Origin: Flavobacterium piscis
Lineage (GTDB): Bacteria > Bacteroidota > Bacteroidia > Flavobacteriales > Flavobacteriaceae
DNA length: 64,000 nucleotides
Assembly (NCBI RefSeq): GCF_001686925.1
Contig: NZ_LVEN01000012.1
Location: 62,001-126,000, forward strand
Reading direction: 5' to 3'
Positions 42,621 to 51,277 of the stretch are shown here, piece after piece. Position numbers and translations under genes: made by a program. The notes under the pieces are model-generated. The model saw only the letters and a list, made by a program, of their open reading frames with translations. It did not search any database and had not been told where the DNA came from. Within the stretch, counting starts at the first letter, position 1; every line of letters starts with the position of its first letter.

Positions 42621-44897
42621 TCAATTTGGAATCAAAGAGTCATTCGGATCACAAGGAAAATAAATAGTAATTTCTGTTCCTTCATTCAGTTTACCAACAG
42701 CACGGATATTTCCGTTGCAGGTTTGCATAATTTTTTTGCACAAAGCGAGTCCAACTCCTGATCCATCGTATTTTTCAAGCGTATGCAATCTGGTAAATAT
42801 TTTAAAAATAGATTCGGCATATTGCTGTTCAAAACCAATACCGTTATCACTAAAAGTTACCCAATTACAATATACTTTATTAGAATATTCATTGATTTCG
42901 GGTTCTTTTGAAGCTGTTACTTTTATAACAGGAAGCCTGTTTAAAGAAGCATATTTTAATGAGTTTTGCATGATATTAGAAAACAGCTGCTTCATTAAAA
43001 ATGGAACAGCATGAACATCTGGAAGATTTTCGCACTCAAAAGTTGCTTTATTTTCGTGAATTATCTCTTTCATATCCTGCAAAGTTTCTTCCATAATAGT
43101 ATTAAGATTTACTTTTTGAAGAGATTCTTTGGTATGTTTTATTCGGGTATATTTCAGGATATCGATCAATAAATTCTGCATTCGGTTAGCCGATTTTGTC
43201 ACTCGCTGTAACGAATCTATCACGGCTACGGAAGGAATATCATTTGTATCTGATAATATTTTCGAAGTAATAAACTGAATCTTACGTAGAGGTTCCTGTA
43301 AATCGTGCGTACTAATCCAGTTAATATTTTCCAGTTCCAGATTTGTTTCTTTCAATACATCACTAAGATTTCGGTATTTCTCTTCTTCTTCACTAAGCAA
43401 TAACATGATAATCTGATTATGAAGAGAATGCGCGTAAGTTGCTGCTGCATTTAGTTCCGGTTGCAACCATGCTTTACTTTGATGTTTTATGATTTGCTTC
43501 CATAAATTAAATGAATTTCGAGGATGCAGTCCTTTACTATCTATAATAATCGCTTTTTCAGGATCTCCTGCCCAATTAATTACAGCAACAGTTTCCGGTC
43601 TGTACCAGATAATATTATTGCCATTGCCTAAGGCATAATAAATTATTCCGGATACATCTTCATAACTCTCCAGATCCGGTACAAAGTTGCTTACTTTATT
43701 GGTGTTGAATGTTTTTCCGTACTCCTTATCACGCATGCTTAGAATGATCTTATCAATTTCCTGATTAGATGGAGTTATGCCGTTTTTATACATTTTATTT
43801 CCTATACAAATAGAAACTCCTGTAGCATTACAAAGTTTTAGCAATTCAGGATTAGCACAAATAATTTCAAAAGATTCATGTTCTAATGGGATATTTAAAG
43901 CTGTTAATCGTTCCAGGGCTTTATTTGTTTTACGTGCAATTTCATATTCATCATTCGACTGTCTTAAATCGATTTGAGAAGTAATAAATTGTCCCTGAAG
44001 TTTGGCCGCCAAACTAATTTCAGGAGAAATGTTTTTAGGCGAATAATGATGACAGGCAATAAGTCCCCACAATCTGTCATGATGAATAAGCGAAATAGTA
44101 AGCGTTGCACCAACTCCCATATTTTTAAGATATTCAACATGAATAGGCGATGTGCTTCTAAGGCTTGAAAGACTCAAATCAAGATTTTTATTTTCCTTGT
44201 CATCTATGGTAAAAATAGGAACCGCTTCATAACCAATATCAACAATAAGTCTCAATAGGTTTTTCATATATAATTCTCTGGCCTGAACCGGAATATCAGT
44301 ATGCGGATAATGAAGTCCTAAAAATGGCTCGAGATCTTCTCTGCAGTTTTCAGCAAAAATTTCACCATTATAATCTTCATCAAAACGATAAATCATGACA
44401 CGGTCATAGCCTGTTATTTCTCTTGTTCCCTCTGCAACAAGTGCGCATAACTCTTTTAATGACCTTGTATTGTTCATATTAGACACAAACTGAATCGTCT
44501 GTGCATAAATATCTGCCAATTGTTCTCTTCCTGTAGATTGTGGTTCTGCTTCAAGAACGTAAATCGCACCTGATTTATGTATGGTGATCTGAAATGCTAC
44601 TTCTTTTAGTTGTACCTCAAGCGGAAAAACAAGTTGTTGTTTTTGATTGTGTACGTAATCATAAAGCTCTTTTTGTGCTGGTGCCCCAAATATTTTACTG
44701 AATTTATGACCTAATACGTCTTCATAAACCAAATCGAGAAATACATTAATATTCGCTGAACAAAATTCAATTTGCCAATCCAGATTTATTCCAAGCAAAA
44801 AACCGTGAGGCTGTATACTTCCCGGAATATGTATAGGTTCATGTTCACAGTTTGTTAGCGTGACCAAATCACGATTAACAATATCCTTAATTTTCAT
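42621..44897 (-). CDS. bphP: Bacteriophytochrome histidine kinase
   Basis: A 758-residue red/far-red light sensor. PAS (about 15-120) carries the chromophore-binding Cys17 in NCEHEPIHIPGS. GAF (about 140-310) carries the PHTDIPVQARELY motif and the His of IACHHYSP. PHY (about 320-505) has the tongue PRNSF motif in LHPRNSFNLW. The kinase domain has its His at about 535 in STHDLQEPLRKI, and the ATPase motifs NSLKYAS, DNGIGF and GSGVGLALCKKIM follow. All chromophore residues are intact, so it should bind biliverdin. The heme oxygenase gene upstream, overlapping by 11 nt, would make it. No response regulator is encoded beside it, so its output partner is elsewhere. Confidence 0.95.
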   Translation of the reverse strand: MKIKDIVNRDLVTLTNCEHEPIHIPGSIQPHGFLLGINLDWQIEFCSANINVFLDLVYEDVLGHKFSKIFGAPAQKELYDYVHNQKQQLVFPLEVQLKEVAFQITIHKSGAIYVLEAEPQSTGREQLADIYAQTIQFVSNMNNTRSLKELCALVAEGTREITGYDRVMIYRFDEDYNGEIFAENCREDLEPFLGLHYPHTDIPVQARELYMKNLLRLIVDIGYEAVPIFTIDDKENKNLDLSLSSLRSTSPIHVEYLKNMGVGATLTISLIHHDRLWGLIACHHYSPKNISPEISLAAKLQGQFITSQIDLRQSNDEYEIARKTNKALERLTALNIPLEHESFEIICANPELLKLCNATGVSICIGNKMYKNGITPSNQEIDKIILSMRDKEYGKTFNTNKVSNFVPDLESYEDVSGIIYYALGNGNNIIWYRPETVAVINWAGDPEKAIIIDSKGLHPRNSFNLWKQIIKHQSKAWLQPELNAAATYAHSLHNQIIMLLLSEEEEKYRNLSDVLKETNLELENINWISTHDLQEPLRKIQFITSKILSDTNDIPSVAVIDSLQRVTKSANRMQNLLIDILKYTRIKHTKESLQKVNLNTIMEETLQDMKEIIHENKATFECENLPDVHAVPFLMKQLFSNIMQNSLKYASLNRLPVIKVTASKEPEINEYSNKVYCNWVTFSDNGIGFEQQYAESIFKIFTRLHTLEKYDGSGVGLALCKKIMQTCNGNIRAVGKLNEGTEITIYFPCDPNDSLIPN

Positions 44898-45498
44898 TCT
44901 CGACGCTATTTAAAAAATGGTTGTAAATACTATCAAAAGCATAAACAGCACCTTGTATGATTTCGGCCTGACAGTTATGCTGTTGTTCGTAAGCAGTAAG
45001 CTGATTGAGAAAAGTTTTCCAATAACTGCCTGTTTTATTGCCATAGCCCGTAAAATACGAAACGCCTTCCTGCTGATCTAATCCCGGAATTGTTTCTATA
45101 TTTTTTAAAATAAAACGTCCGCCAAGCGTAGATCCTTCTATGACATACATAATCCCCAGTGCAAAAGGAACATCTATATCCTGCTTACTAAAAACCGAAA
45201 CTGTGTCGTGTTTTGTGCATTTTAAAAAAGAAAGATCTTTTTCAATAAGCTGCGTTTTTTCTCTTTCTGATAAATCTGTAATATGATTTTTTAATAAAGG
45301 AAAAATAATCTCCTGAGTGCTGTAATGCACATCAAACATCAACGATAAGTAAAGACAATAATCAGCTATTTTCATTTGAGGAGAAAGTATAGATGCTGAA
45401 ACCGGAAGACTTTCGAGCTTTTTATGTGCTGTTGCTGTTTGATTTTTTAAATTATCTAAAAAATCAACAGTTATAGTAGGATCTAAATTATTAGTCAT
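44887..45498 (-). CDS. bphO: Biliverdin-forming heme oxygenase
   Basis: A 203-residue soluble heme oxygenase. The proximal heme ligand is His25 in TATAHKKLE. The distal helix is seen as YVIEGSTLGGRFI. The reaction is heme plus oxygen to biliverdin, iron and carbon monoxide. Biliverdin is the chromophore of the phytochrome encoded by the next gene, whose start overlaps this stop by 11 nt, so the two products are made together. It has no signal peptide, so it acts in the cytoplasm. Length is normal for bacterial BphO proteins. Confidence 0.93.
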   Translation of the reverse strand: MTNNLDPTITVDFLDNLKNQTATAHKKLESLPVSASILSPQMKIADYCLYLSLMFDVHYSTQEIIFPLLKNHITDLSEREKTQLIEKDLSFLKCTKHDTVSVFSKQDIDVPFALGIMYVIEGSTLGGRFILKNIETIPGLDQQEGVSYFTGYGNKTGSYWKTFLNQLTAYEQQHNCQAEIIQGAVYAFDSIYNHFLNSVENEN

Positions 45499-45670
45499 TG
45501 AAGATTGTGGTAATATAAATTGTTTTCGAACGATATGCTATTTAATTAATGCCATAAGTAATGTAAAAAACACAATTATGACATCGTGGTAAATGTAGCC
45601 TTTTTAATCGGTTAAAATTTTGCTGCATTACATTTTTTAACGTATTTATAGTCCTAAAATTGTATTGCTT

Positions 45671-46150
45671 TTAAATTTGAACTTCTTCCAAAATTAATTC
45701 TGAAACTGCATCAATAGCCTGATCAACGATACTTTCAGGTTTTCCTTTAAATGTAAATTGTCTGGAGATTTGCTTATCCGGAAAAATAATATGAATAAAA
45801 ATAGTTCCTACGGGTTTAGTTCGTGTTTCGCTTCCACCCGGCGTTGTAAGTCCTGTTAAGGCAACACAAACATCAGACATAACATATCGATGAAAATTTT
45901 GTGCCATTAACTTGGTAACAATGGCTGATTCTGCAGTATGTTTTTGAATTGTTCCCTGCGGAATTAAAAGTAAATCTTCTTTCATTGAAGTATGATAACA
46001 AACCATTCCGCCAATCAGGATTTGACCTGAATTGATCACGGTAGAAAATTCATAACTTAATTTTCCTGCCGAGGCACTTTCTACAAAACTAATGGTCCAA
46101 TTTTTCTTTATTAAAGCCTCGCAACACGCTATTACTTTTTCTGAAGCCAT
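45671..46150 (-). CDS. CinA C-terminal domain protein with altered motifs
   Basis: A 159-residue protein equal to the C-terminal amidohydrolase (PncC) domain of CinA. Classical members have ESCTGG near residue 20 and TGIAGPGGGTPEKPVG. Here these read ESASAGKLS and TGLTTPGGSETRTKPVG. The general pattern and second motif hold, but the TGG is lost and both motifs vary, so nicotinamide-mononucleotide deamidation is uncertain. It lies 26 nt after a DUF6766-like gene on the same strand and near catalase, in a stress-type neighbourhood. A divergent non-salvage role is possible. Confidence 0.8.
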   Translation of the reverse strand: MASEKVIACCEALIKKNWTISFVESASAGKLSYEFSTVINSGQILIGGMVCYHTSMKEDLLLIPQGTIQKHTAESAIVTKLMAQNFHRYVMSDVCVALTGLTTPGGSETRTKPVGTIFIHIIFPDKQISRQFTFKGKPESIVDQAIDAVSELILEEVQI

Positions 46151-46176
46151 ATTATTACATAATTAATTATACTTAT

Positions 46177-46833
46177 TTATTCTCCTGTTTCGCTATGAGG
46201 TGCGTCTACAGGTTTAGATTGTGAAGAGCCTTTTTGCCGTAAAAAAATAGACAAAACAATAATAGCAAAAACGGAAAGAAATTCGCTTTGCCAATTCTGA
46301 AAAGATTCAAACCAAAATCTTGATTCCTTACAATAATCCATGATAGAAAGTGGTGGATTTCCTTTTAAGATATTCATGGTATTTTCGTCTTTTAAACTTC
46401 CATAAAAATGAAGTATAAAAGAAGCGAAAAACAACAAAAACAAACTGATTGTTAATGAGTTTTTATATAGATAAAGCCAAATTCCTCCTTTTTTAACCGG
46501 CCATGGCGCACCTTTTCGTTGTGCAGAAGGTTCACGATCTACTGCTTCATCTCCATCAAAACCTTTAGATTCTGATGATCCTTTTTGTTTTAAAAAAATA
46601 GTCAGCCATACCAACAAAGCCATTTGCAGAAACTCACTTTCCCAGTTTTCGAAAGTAGCTTCAATGAAATGTCCGGTGGTCAGATAATTACTCATCGTAA
46701 CTGCATGACCACCGTTTTCTAAAAGCTCTTTGTTATATTCTTCAATACCAAAAAATACCTGACCTATAAAGGCGCCGATAAAAAGTAACAGAAACACAAT
46801 TGACAAACTGTTATGGTAGAAAAATTTTTTCAT
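46177..46833 (-). CDS. Duplicated membrane protein (DUF6766-like)
   Basis: A 218-residue inner-membrane protein made of two similar halves joined by a polar linker. The first half reads HNSLSIVFLLLFIGAF ... ENWESEFLQMALLVW ... LKQKGSSESK. The second reads KNSLTISLFLLFFASF ... QNWQSEFLSVFAIIV ... LRQKGSSQSK. Each half has two membrane helices. Matching to DUF6766 is from memory. Function is unknown. It precedes the CinA-like gene by 26 nt and lies near catalase, and similar proteins are often found in stress gene groups. Confidence 0.8.
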   Translation of the reverse strand: MKKFFYHNSLSIVFLLLFIGAFIGQVFFGIEEYNKELLENGGHAVTMSNYLTTGHFIEATFENWESEFLQMALLVWLTIFLKQKGSSESKGFDGDEAVDREPSAQRKGAPWPVKKGGIWLYLYKNSLTISLFLLFFASFILHFYGSLKDENTMNILKGNPPLSIMDYCKESRFWFESFQNWQSEFLSVFAIIVLSIFLRQKGSSQSKPVDAPHSETGE

Positions 46834-46889
46834 TTACTGCTTATTAGAAATTACATCTCAGTAATTTTTTTGGTTTTTATTTTTAATTT

Positions 46890-47046
46890 TTTTCTCGCAG
46901 ATTGAGCAGATTCTTTTTTATTTTTTATTTTTTTATACTTGAAATTACGATTCAAAGTATTAAAAAATAAACTTTTTCTTTAACAGCATATTACTTTTTA
47001 GTTTCTTAGAATAAAATCTGCTAAATCTGCCAAATCTGCGAGAAAA
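46890..47046. repeat. Inverted TTTTCTCGCAGATT repeats
   Basis: TTTTCTCGCAGATTGAGCAGATT (46890-46912) faces AATCTGCTAAATCTGCCAAATCTGCGAGAAAA (47014-47046), an imperfect inverted repeat about 100 nt apart. It belongs to the TTCTCGCAGATT family of dispersed palindromes. A second small pair, ACATAGAAA with TTTCTATGT, follows at 47052-47095. No gene lies in this 285-nt spacer. Confidence 0.6.
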
Positions 47047-47118
47047 TTAAAACACATAGAAACATCAATTCTTATAAAACTCCTTTTTCTATGTAATAAA
47101 TTTCATCAAATCAAAGAA

Positions 47119-49269
47119 TTATTCTTTTTTTAATAATTCTTCTCTTTCCCAGAAACGGTGTCTTCCCATTGCTTTTATAAAAGAAGTAGCCAAAGCCTTA
47201 TCTCCTATTTTTTCGCTGGTTAAAATTCCCGCATCTTTTTGAACATCATCTTTTAACGGAAGTACCTGAACACCCTGACCTTCAGCTGCGATAAACTTGC
47301 AGTGGTGGTAAGCGTCTTTTATAAATTCGCCAACTTCTTTTTTGTTTTTAAGCGCCAGGATTCCTTTTCCTGCAGGAACAAATACAGCATCAAACAATAC
47401 CGAAGCGGCAATAAGATAACTCTGATCTACAGCTATTTCCAGACCTTCTTCTGATACAATGGTTCCTAAATGCGGGGCAATAATTACTGCTTTTGCTCCG
47501 GCATCCTTTAAGGCCATTTTCATGTTTTTTACCGATTCGGCATTTACACCTTCTGCACATAAAAAAGCCACTTGTCTTGTTGCAATAGTATTCGAAATAG
47601 TTGGATTTTTCAACATGCTTAAAGCATCTGAATTTTCAATAGATTGTTTTACTTCTTTAGGTTCTTGCTTTCCGTCATCATCAGCTCCAACACCGTGATT
47701 AATTGGTTGCTCTAATTCGGTTGGCACAGTCATACCTAATGCTTTGGCTACTTTTGCTGCCAGATTTTTATCGATTTGAGAAATTAGTCCCAACATACGT
47801 TCTCTGATGGCTTTTGTTTCTACTTTTCCTAATTCAAAAGACAATGCGTCTGCAATATGATTTTGCTCTATTGGCGTTTGACTGTTAAAGAAAAGTTTTG
47901 CCTGACTAAAGTGGTCTGAGAAACTCTCGCTTCTTGCACGAACTTTCTGGGCATCAATTCTTTCGTTGAAACTACTAAAACCTCCTTCATCTATTTTTGC
48001 CTGAAATGGGCAACCTCCGCCTAATGAATTAGGATGATAACTCACACGACCGGTTGGAATTTCCTGACGCATGTGCCCGTCACGCTGGTTGTTGTGCATC
48101 GGCGCAACTGTACGATTGATTGGGATTTCATGAAAATTAGGACTTCCTAATCTTGATAATTGTGTATCTGTATAAGAGAATAATCTTCCTTGTAATAATG
48201 GATCATTCGAGAAATCGATTCCAGGCACTACGTGTCCCGGATGAAAAGCAACCTGCTCTGTTTCTGCAAAAAAGTTATCCGGATTTTTATTCAGTACCAT
48301 TTTACCAATAATTTGCACGGGAACTAATTCTTCCGGAATTAATTTGGTTGGGTCTAAAAGATCAAACTCAAATTTGTGTTCGTCGGCTTCCGGAATAATT
48401 TGCACTCCTAACTCCCATTCAGGAAAGTTTCCTTCTTCAATGGCTTCCCATAAATCCTGTCTGTGAAAATCAGAATTTTTACCGGAGATTTTTTGTGCTT
48501 CATCCCAAGCAACGCCATGCGTTCCTAATTTAGGTTTCCAATGAAATTTTACAAAATGAGATTCATTATTTTTATTGATGAATCTAAAAGTGTGCACTCC
48601 AAAACCTTCCATCATTCTTAAACTTCTCGGGATCGCCCTGTCACTCATGACCCACATAATCATGTGCATCGATTCCGGCATTAGCGAAATAAAATCCCAA
48701 AATGTATCGTGCGCAGATGCTGCCTGAGGCATTTCGTGATGTGGTTCCGGTTTTACGGCGTGTATTAAATCAGGAAATTTCATGGCATCCTGAATAAAAA
48801 AGACAGGCATATTGTTTCCTACCAAATCATAATTTCCTTCCTGTGTATAAAATTTAACCGAGAATCCGCGTACGTCACGCGCTAAATCAGTTGAACCCCT
48901 TGAACCTGCAACAGTAGAAAAACGTACAAATACAGGCGTTTTGATGCTTTTATCATTAAGAAAACCAGCTTTTGTATATTTCTCCATCGACTCATACAAT
49001 TCAAAATAACCGTGAGCTGCAGAACCTCTTGCGTGTACGATTCTTTCCGGAATACGTTCGTGGTCAAAATGGGTGATTTTTTCTCTAAGAATAAAATCTT
49101 CCAGTAAAGACGGGCCTCTTTCGCCTGCTTTTAGTGAATTGTTGTTGTCATTAATTTTCACTCCCTGATTGGTGGTCAAAAACTGATTGTCAGCATTTGA
49201 CTTATTCAGTTCTAAATCTCTTTGTTTTTCATCAGCATGATCCTGACTTGGTTTCTTTGAATTTTTCAT
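47119..49269 (-). CDS. katE: Large-subunit catalase (HPII type)
   Basis: A 716-residue monofunctional heme catalase of the large clade, converting hydrogen peroxide to water and oxygen in the cytoplasm. The catalytic His79 is in RIVHARGSAAHG. The conserved Ser/Asn region is TVAGSRGSTDLARDVRGF, and the proximal heme Tyr is in RLFSYTDTQ. The C-terminal 170 residues are the flavodoxin/GATase1-like domain (RQVAFLCAEGVNAES) seen only in large catalases. A TACATTTG promoter box is seen 100 nt upstream. Its neighbours (CinA-like, DUF6766-like, small charged proteins) resemble a general stress group. Confidence 0.96.
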   Translation of the reverse strand: MKNSKKPSQDHADEKQRDLELNKSNADNQFLTTNQGVKINDNNNSLKAGERGPSLLEDFILREKITHFDHERIPERIVHARGSAAHGYFELYESMEKYTKAGFLNDKSIKTPVFVRFSTVAGSRGSTDLARDVRGFSVKFYTQEGNYDLVGNNMPVFFIQDAMKFPDLIHAVKPEPHHEMPQAASAHDTFWDFISLMPESMHMIMWVMSDRAIPRSLRMMEGFGVHTFRFINKNNESHFVKFHWKPKLGTHGVAWDEAQKISGKNSDFHRQDLWEAIEEGNFPEWELGVQIIPEADEHKFEFDLLDPTKLIPEELVPVQIIGKMVLNKNPDNFFAETEQVAFHPGHVVPGIDFSNDPLLQGRLFSYTDTQLSRLGSPNFHEIPINRTVAPMHNNQRDGHMRQEIPTGRVSYHPNSLGGGCPFQAKIDEGGFSSFNERIDAQKVRARSESFSDHFSQAKLFFNSQTPIEQNHIADALSFELGKVETKAIRERMLGLISQIDKNLAAKVAKALGMTVPTELEQPINHGVGADDDGKQEPKEVKQSIENSDALSMLKNPTISNTIATRQVAFLCAEGVNAESVKNMKMALKDAGAKAVIIAPHLGTIVSEEGLEIAVDQSYLIAASVLFDAVFVPAGKGILALKNKKEVGEFIKDAYHHCKFIAAEGQGVQVLPLKDDVQKDAGILTSEKIGDKALATSFIKAMGRHRFWEREELLKKE

Positions 49270-49371
49270 TTTTTTGATAGTTGTTTAGGATTTTTAAAAT
49301 GATTTAAAAAACAGCTTCTATTCTCATTTGATAAAGTAGTTATTGAGAAATACAAACTGTAACAAGCCTGA

Positions 49372-49379
49372 CAAATGTA
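49372..49379 (-). promoter_or_regulatory. TACATTTG -7 box of the catalase gene
   Basis: A perfect TAnnTTTG word on the minus strand about 103 nt upstream of the catalase start. A TTG lies about 17 nt upstream of it. This would give a leader of about 95 nt. Confidence 0.45.
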
Positions 49380-49598
49380 GTTTACAATATAACCAACAGC
49401 TTACATGATTATTGTCAAAAATTACATCATTTAAACATTTGATAATCAGCAACAATTAACTGATTTGCTTTTTAAGAAAATAGATTTTTATATCTCGTAA
49501 AAAGTTATATCATTAATAAAAAAACTTACATTATAACTTGCTGTTAATTATACAAGTAGAATGTCTTTTTTTGTAAGAAATCAGCAGTTCTTAGTTGG

Positions 49599-49606
49599 TA
49601 GATTTG
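49599..49606 (+). promoter_or_regulatory. TAGATTTG -7 box of the small-protein genes
   Basis: A perfect TAnnTTTG word 31 nt before the ATG at 49637. A TTTG at 49570-49573 lies slightly too far upstream to be a standard -33. It is likely the promoter for the following short genes. Confidence 0.45.
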
Positions 49607-49636
49607 TACTATAACGAATCACTAAAAAAAAATATC

Positions 49637-49783
49637 ATGAAAACTACAGATCAAAAAAGCAGCACTTCTGGTGCAAAGGCTACAGACAAAAAAGAAACTG
49701 CTACAAAAAAAGAGACTTCTCCAAAAAAAGAGACTAAAACGAATGATAAAGATGCGAAGAAGCCTTCGACAACAAAAAAGTAA
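49637..49783 (+). CDS. 48-residue Lys/Thr-rich protein with KKET repeats
   Basis: A very basic 48-residue protein with no hydrophobic stretch. Three hexapeptide units, KKETAT, KKETSP and KKETKT, lie in tandem in the middle. It resembles disordered histone-tail-like or stress proteins. The ATG at 49637 is chosen because the sequence upstream (MVDLYYNESLKKN in frame) would place the start right at the promoter box. It is followed after 22 nt by a very acidic protein, an interesting charge pairing. Function is unknown. Confidence 0.65.
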   Translation: MKTTDQKSSTSGAKATDKKETATKKETSPKKETKTNDKDAKKPSTTKK

Positions 49784-49805
49784 TTAATTCTAAAGTACAT
49801 TAACT

Positions 49806-50180
49806 ATGGAAAATACAAATAATCAAAATTACGGTCAGGAAAATCGTGATTTTAATCAGGACTTAGATACTCTTATCGACAAAGAAAATGCTAATCAGGA
49901 TGAAAAATACCAGATTCAGGAAGAATTTATAGATGACGTGAATCACCAGACAAATGATTATAACAGAAACGAAAATAATCCTGGCGGCGAACCCATTACT
50001 AATGATGAGGATCAAATAACAAACGATGAAGATCCGGAAGATTTGGATGATGCCGTAGAGAAAGACGGCGATCTTGATGATGATGATTCAGAAGATGAAG
50101 AGAATTTGAGAGATATAGAAGAAGATTTAGACGAAGTATCGCATGATCCTTTTCCGAGTACGAATCCGGAAAATTTCTAA
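49806..50180 (+). CDS. Acidic disordered protein
   Basis: A 124-residue protein made almost entirely of Asp, Glu, Asn and Gln, with no hydrophobic core. The unit ITNDED occurs twice (about residues 61-75), and the C-terminal half is DLDDAVEKDGDLDDDDSEDEE-like. It is probably intrinsically disordered. It lies 22 nt after the basic 48-residue protein and ends at a terminator, so the two form an operon with opposite charges. No family is recognised. Confidence 0.7.
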   Translation: MENTNNQNYGQENRDFNQDLDTLIDKENANQDEKYQIQEEFIDDVNHQTNDYNRNENNPGGEPITNDEDQITNDEDPEDLDDAVEKDGDLDDDDSEDEENLRDIEEDLDEVSHDPFPSTNPENF

Positions 50181-50203
50181 AAATCATGAAATATTATAAA
50201 TAG

Positions 50204-50242
50204 ATAACCGTTAAGATTTAAAAACTTAACGGTTATTTTTTT
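50204..50242 (+). terminator. Terminator of the charged small-protein operon
   Basis: ATAACCGTTAAG (50204-50215) pairs with CTTAACGGTTAT (50225-50236), a 12-bp stem with 9-nt loop followed by T's. Confidence 0.85.
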
Positions 50243-50376
50243 GTATATTGAAATGGAATTTTGCTGTAAAATTTATAATAAAAAATTAAAACTATGTAAT
50301 CTTTCCTAATACAATTAATGTAATTTTAAATTATTGGTTTTAACCCAATTAAAATTGATTAATAAAATGAATTTGT

Positions 50377-50778
50377 ATGATGGATATAACAATTCAAATC
50401 GTCTGGTTGTTTGTTCTGGCTATCCCGATAGCTTGTATCAGCTGGACTGTAACGCATGAAGAAATATTTAAGGAGCCTCGCGAATGGTGTGTAAAACATT
50501 CTAAAAATGACAGGACAATTTTGTCCAGAAAGGCTTTTTATCTTTTTACCTGCGAATATTGTTTTAGCCATTATGTCACAATCGCTTTTTTAATCTTTTG
50601 TAATTATAAACTTTTGCTAAATGATTGGCGTGGCTACATTTTGGCAGGATTTTCGCTTGTTTTTATGGCTAATGTCTATATGAGCCTTTTTGCTTTGCTT
50701 AGACAGGCTATTAAAAAGGAAAAAGTCGAAATCGAAAAAATTGTGAACGAAAACGATAGTGATAAGCTATCTGTATAA
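50377..50778 (+). CDS. Small membrane protein with a Cys pair
   Basis: A 133-residue inner-membrane protein with about three hydrophobic segments (residues 2-22, 58-78, 90-112) and a polar basic C-terminus. A CEYCFSHY motif lies between the first two segments and is like that of DUF1360 proteins. The family link is uncertain. It is preceded by a terminator and followed after 29 nt by another small gene, so it may form a two-gene unit. Function is unknown. Confidence 0.65.
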   Translation: MMDITIQIVWLFVLAIPIACISWTVTHEEIFKEPREWCVKHSKNDRTILSRKAFYLFTCEYCFSHYVTIAFLIFCNYKLLLNDWRGYILAGFSLVFMANVYMSLFALLRQAIKKEKVEIEKIVNENDSDKLSV

Positions 50779-50807
50779 AAAAGTATAACTAAATAAATTG
50801 AAAACGT

Positions 50808-51089
50808 ATGGAAAATTTAAATTTTATAGATCCATTATTGCACGGAATTACTCCGGAAAAAGTAAATAACACAATACCAAACCTTTCTGCAAAACAGCTT
50901 GCCTGCGCCGGAGTTAGTTCTCTTATAGTTGGCGCTGTACTAAAAAAAGCAGGACAAAATAAAGTAGGTAACCTTATTGGAGGTTTTGCTATCCCATTAT
51001 TAGCTTCAGCAGCTTACAAACAATTTACAAAAGTTAGTAAAGCAAAAAAAGAACTTACTGATAGTAGTGGTATCGAATACAATCACTAA
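50808..51089 (+). CDS. Small hydrophobic protein of unknown function
   Basis: A 93-residue protein with a central hydrophobic, glycine- and alanine-rich region (VGAVLKKAGQNKVGNLIGGF, AIPLLASAAYKQF) and polar ends. It may be a small membrane-associated protein. No family is recognised. It lies 29 nt after the small membrane protein with the Cys pair and ends at a strong terminator. Its location next to catalase and the charged proteins suggests a stress-related role, from context only. Confidence 0.6.
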   Translation: MENLNFIDPLLHGITPEKVNNTIPNLSAKQLACAGVSSLIVGAVLKKAGQNKVGNLIGGFAIPLLASAAYKQFTKVSKAKKELTDSSGIEYNH

Positions 51090-51145
51090 CTATATTTCAT
51101 GTTTTTTTGTTTTACACTAATCTCTCATTAAACAACAAAAAATAA

Positions 51146-51194
51146 AAGCCACAAATTCAAGATATACGATCATGAATTTGTGGCTTGCTTTTTT
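51146..51194 (+). terminator. Strong terminator after the small hydrophobic protein gene
   Basis: AAGCCACAAATTCA (51146-51159) pairs perfectly over 14 bp with TGAATTTGTGGCTT (51173-51186), followed by GCTTTTTT. Confidence 0.85.
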
Positions 51195-51277
51195 ATAAAT
51201 GGTTTGAATAATAAGAAAGAGCCTTTAATATAATTAAAAGACTCTTTTTACATGATATTTTTACTTTTTAAATGGGA

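Larger units (their letters stand above)
49270..49636. other. Divergent spacer between catalase and small-protein genes
   Basis: A 367-nt AT-rich spacer with no gene. It holds the catalase promoter box (49372-49379, minus) and the box for the small-protein genes (49599-49606, plus). Nothing else stands out. Confidence 0.5.

Noticed and set aside
42621..44897. A missing response-regulator domain fused to the phytochrome
   Set aside because: The protein ends normally after the ATPase domain (EGTEITIYFP), so there is no truncation.
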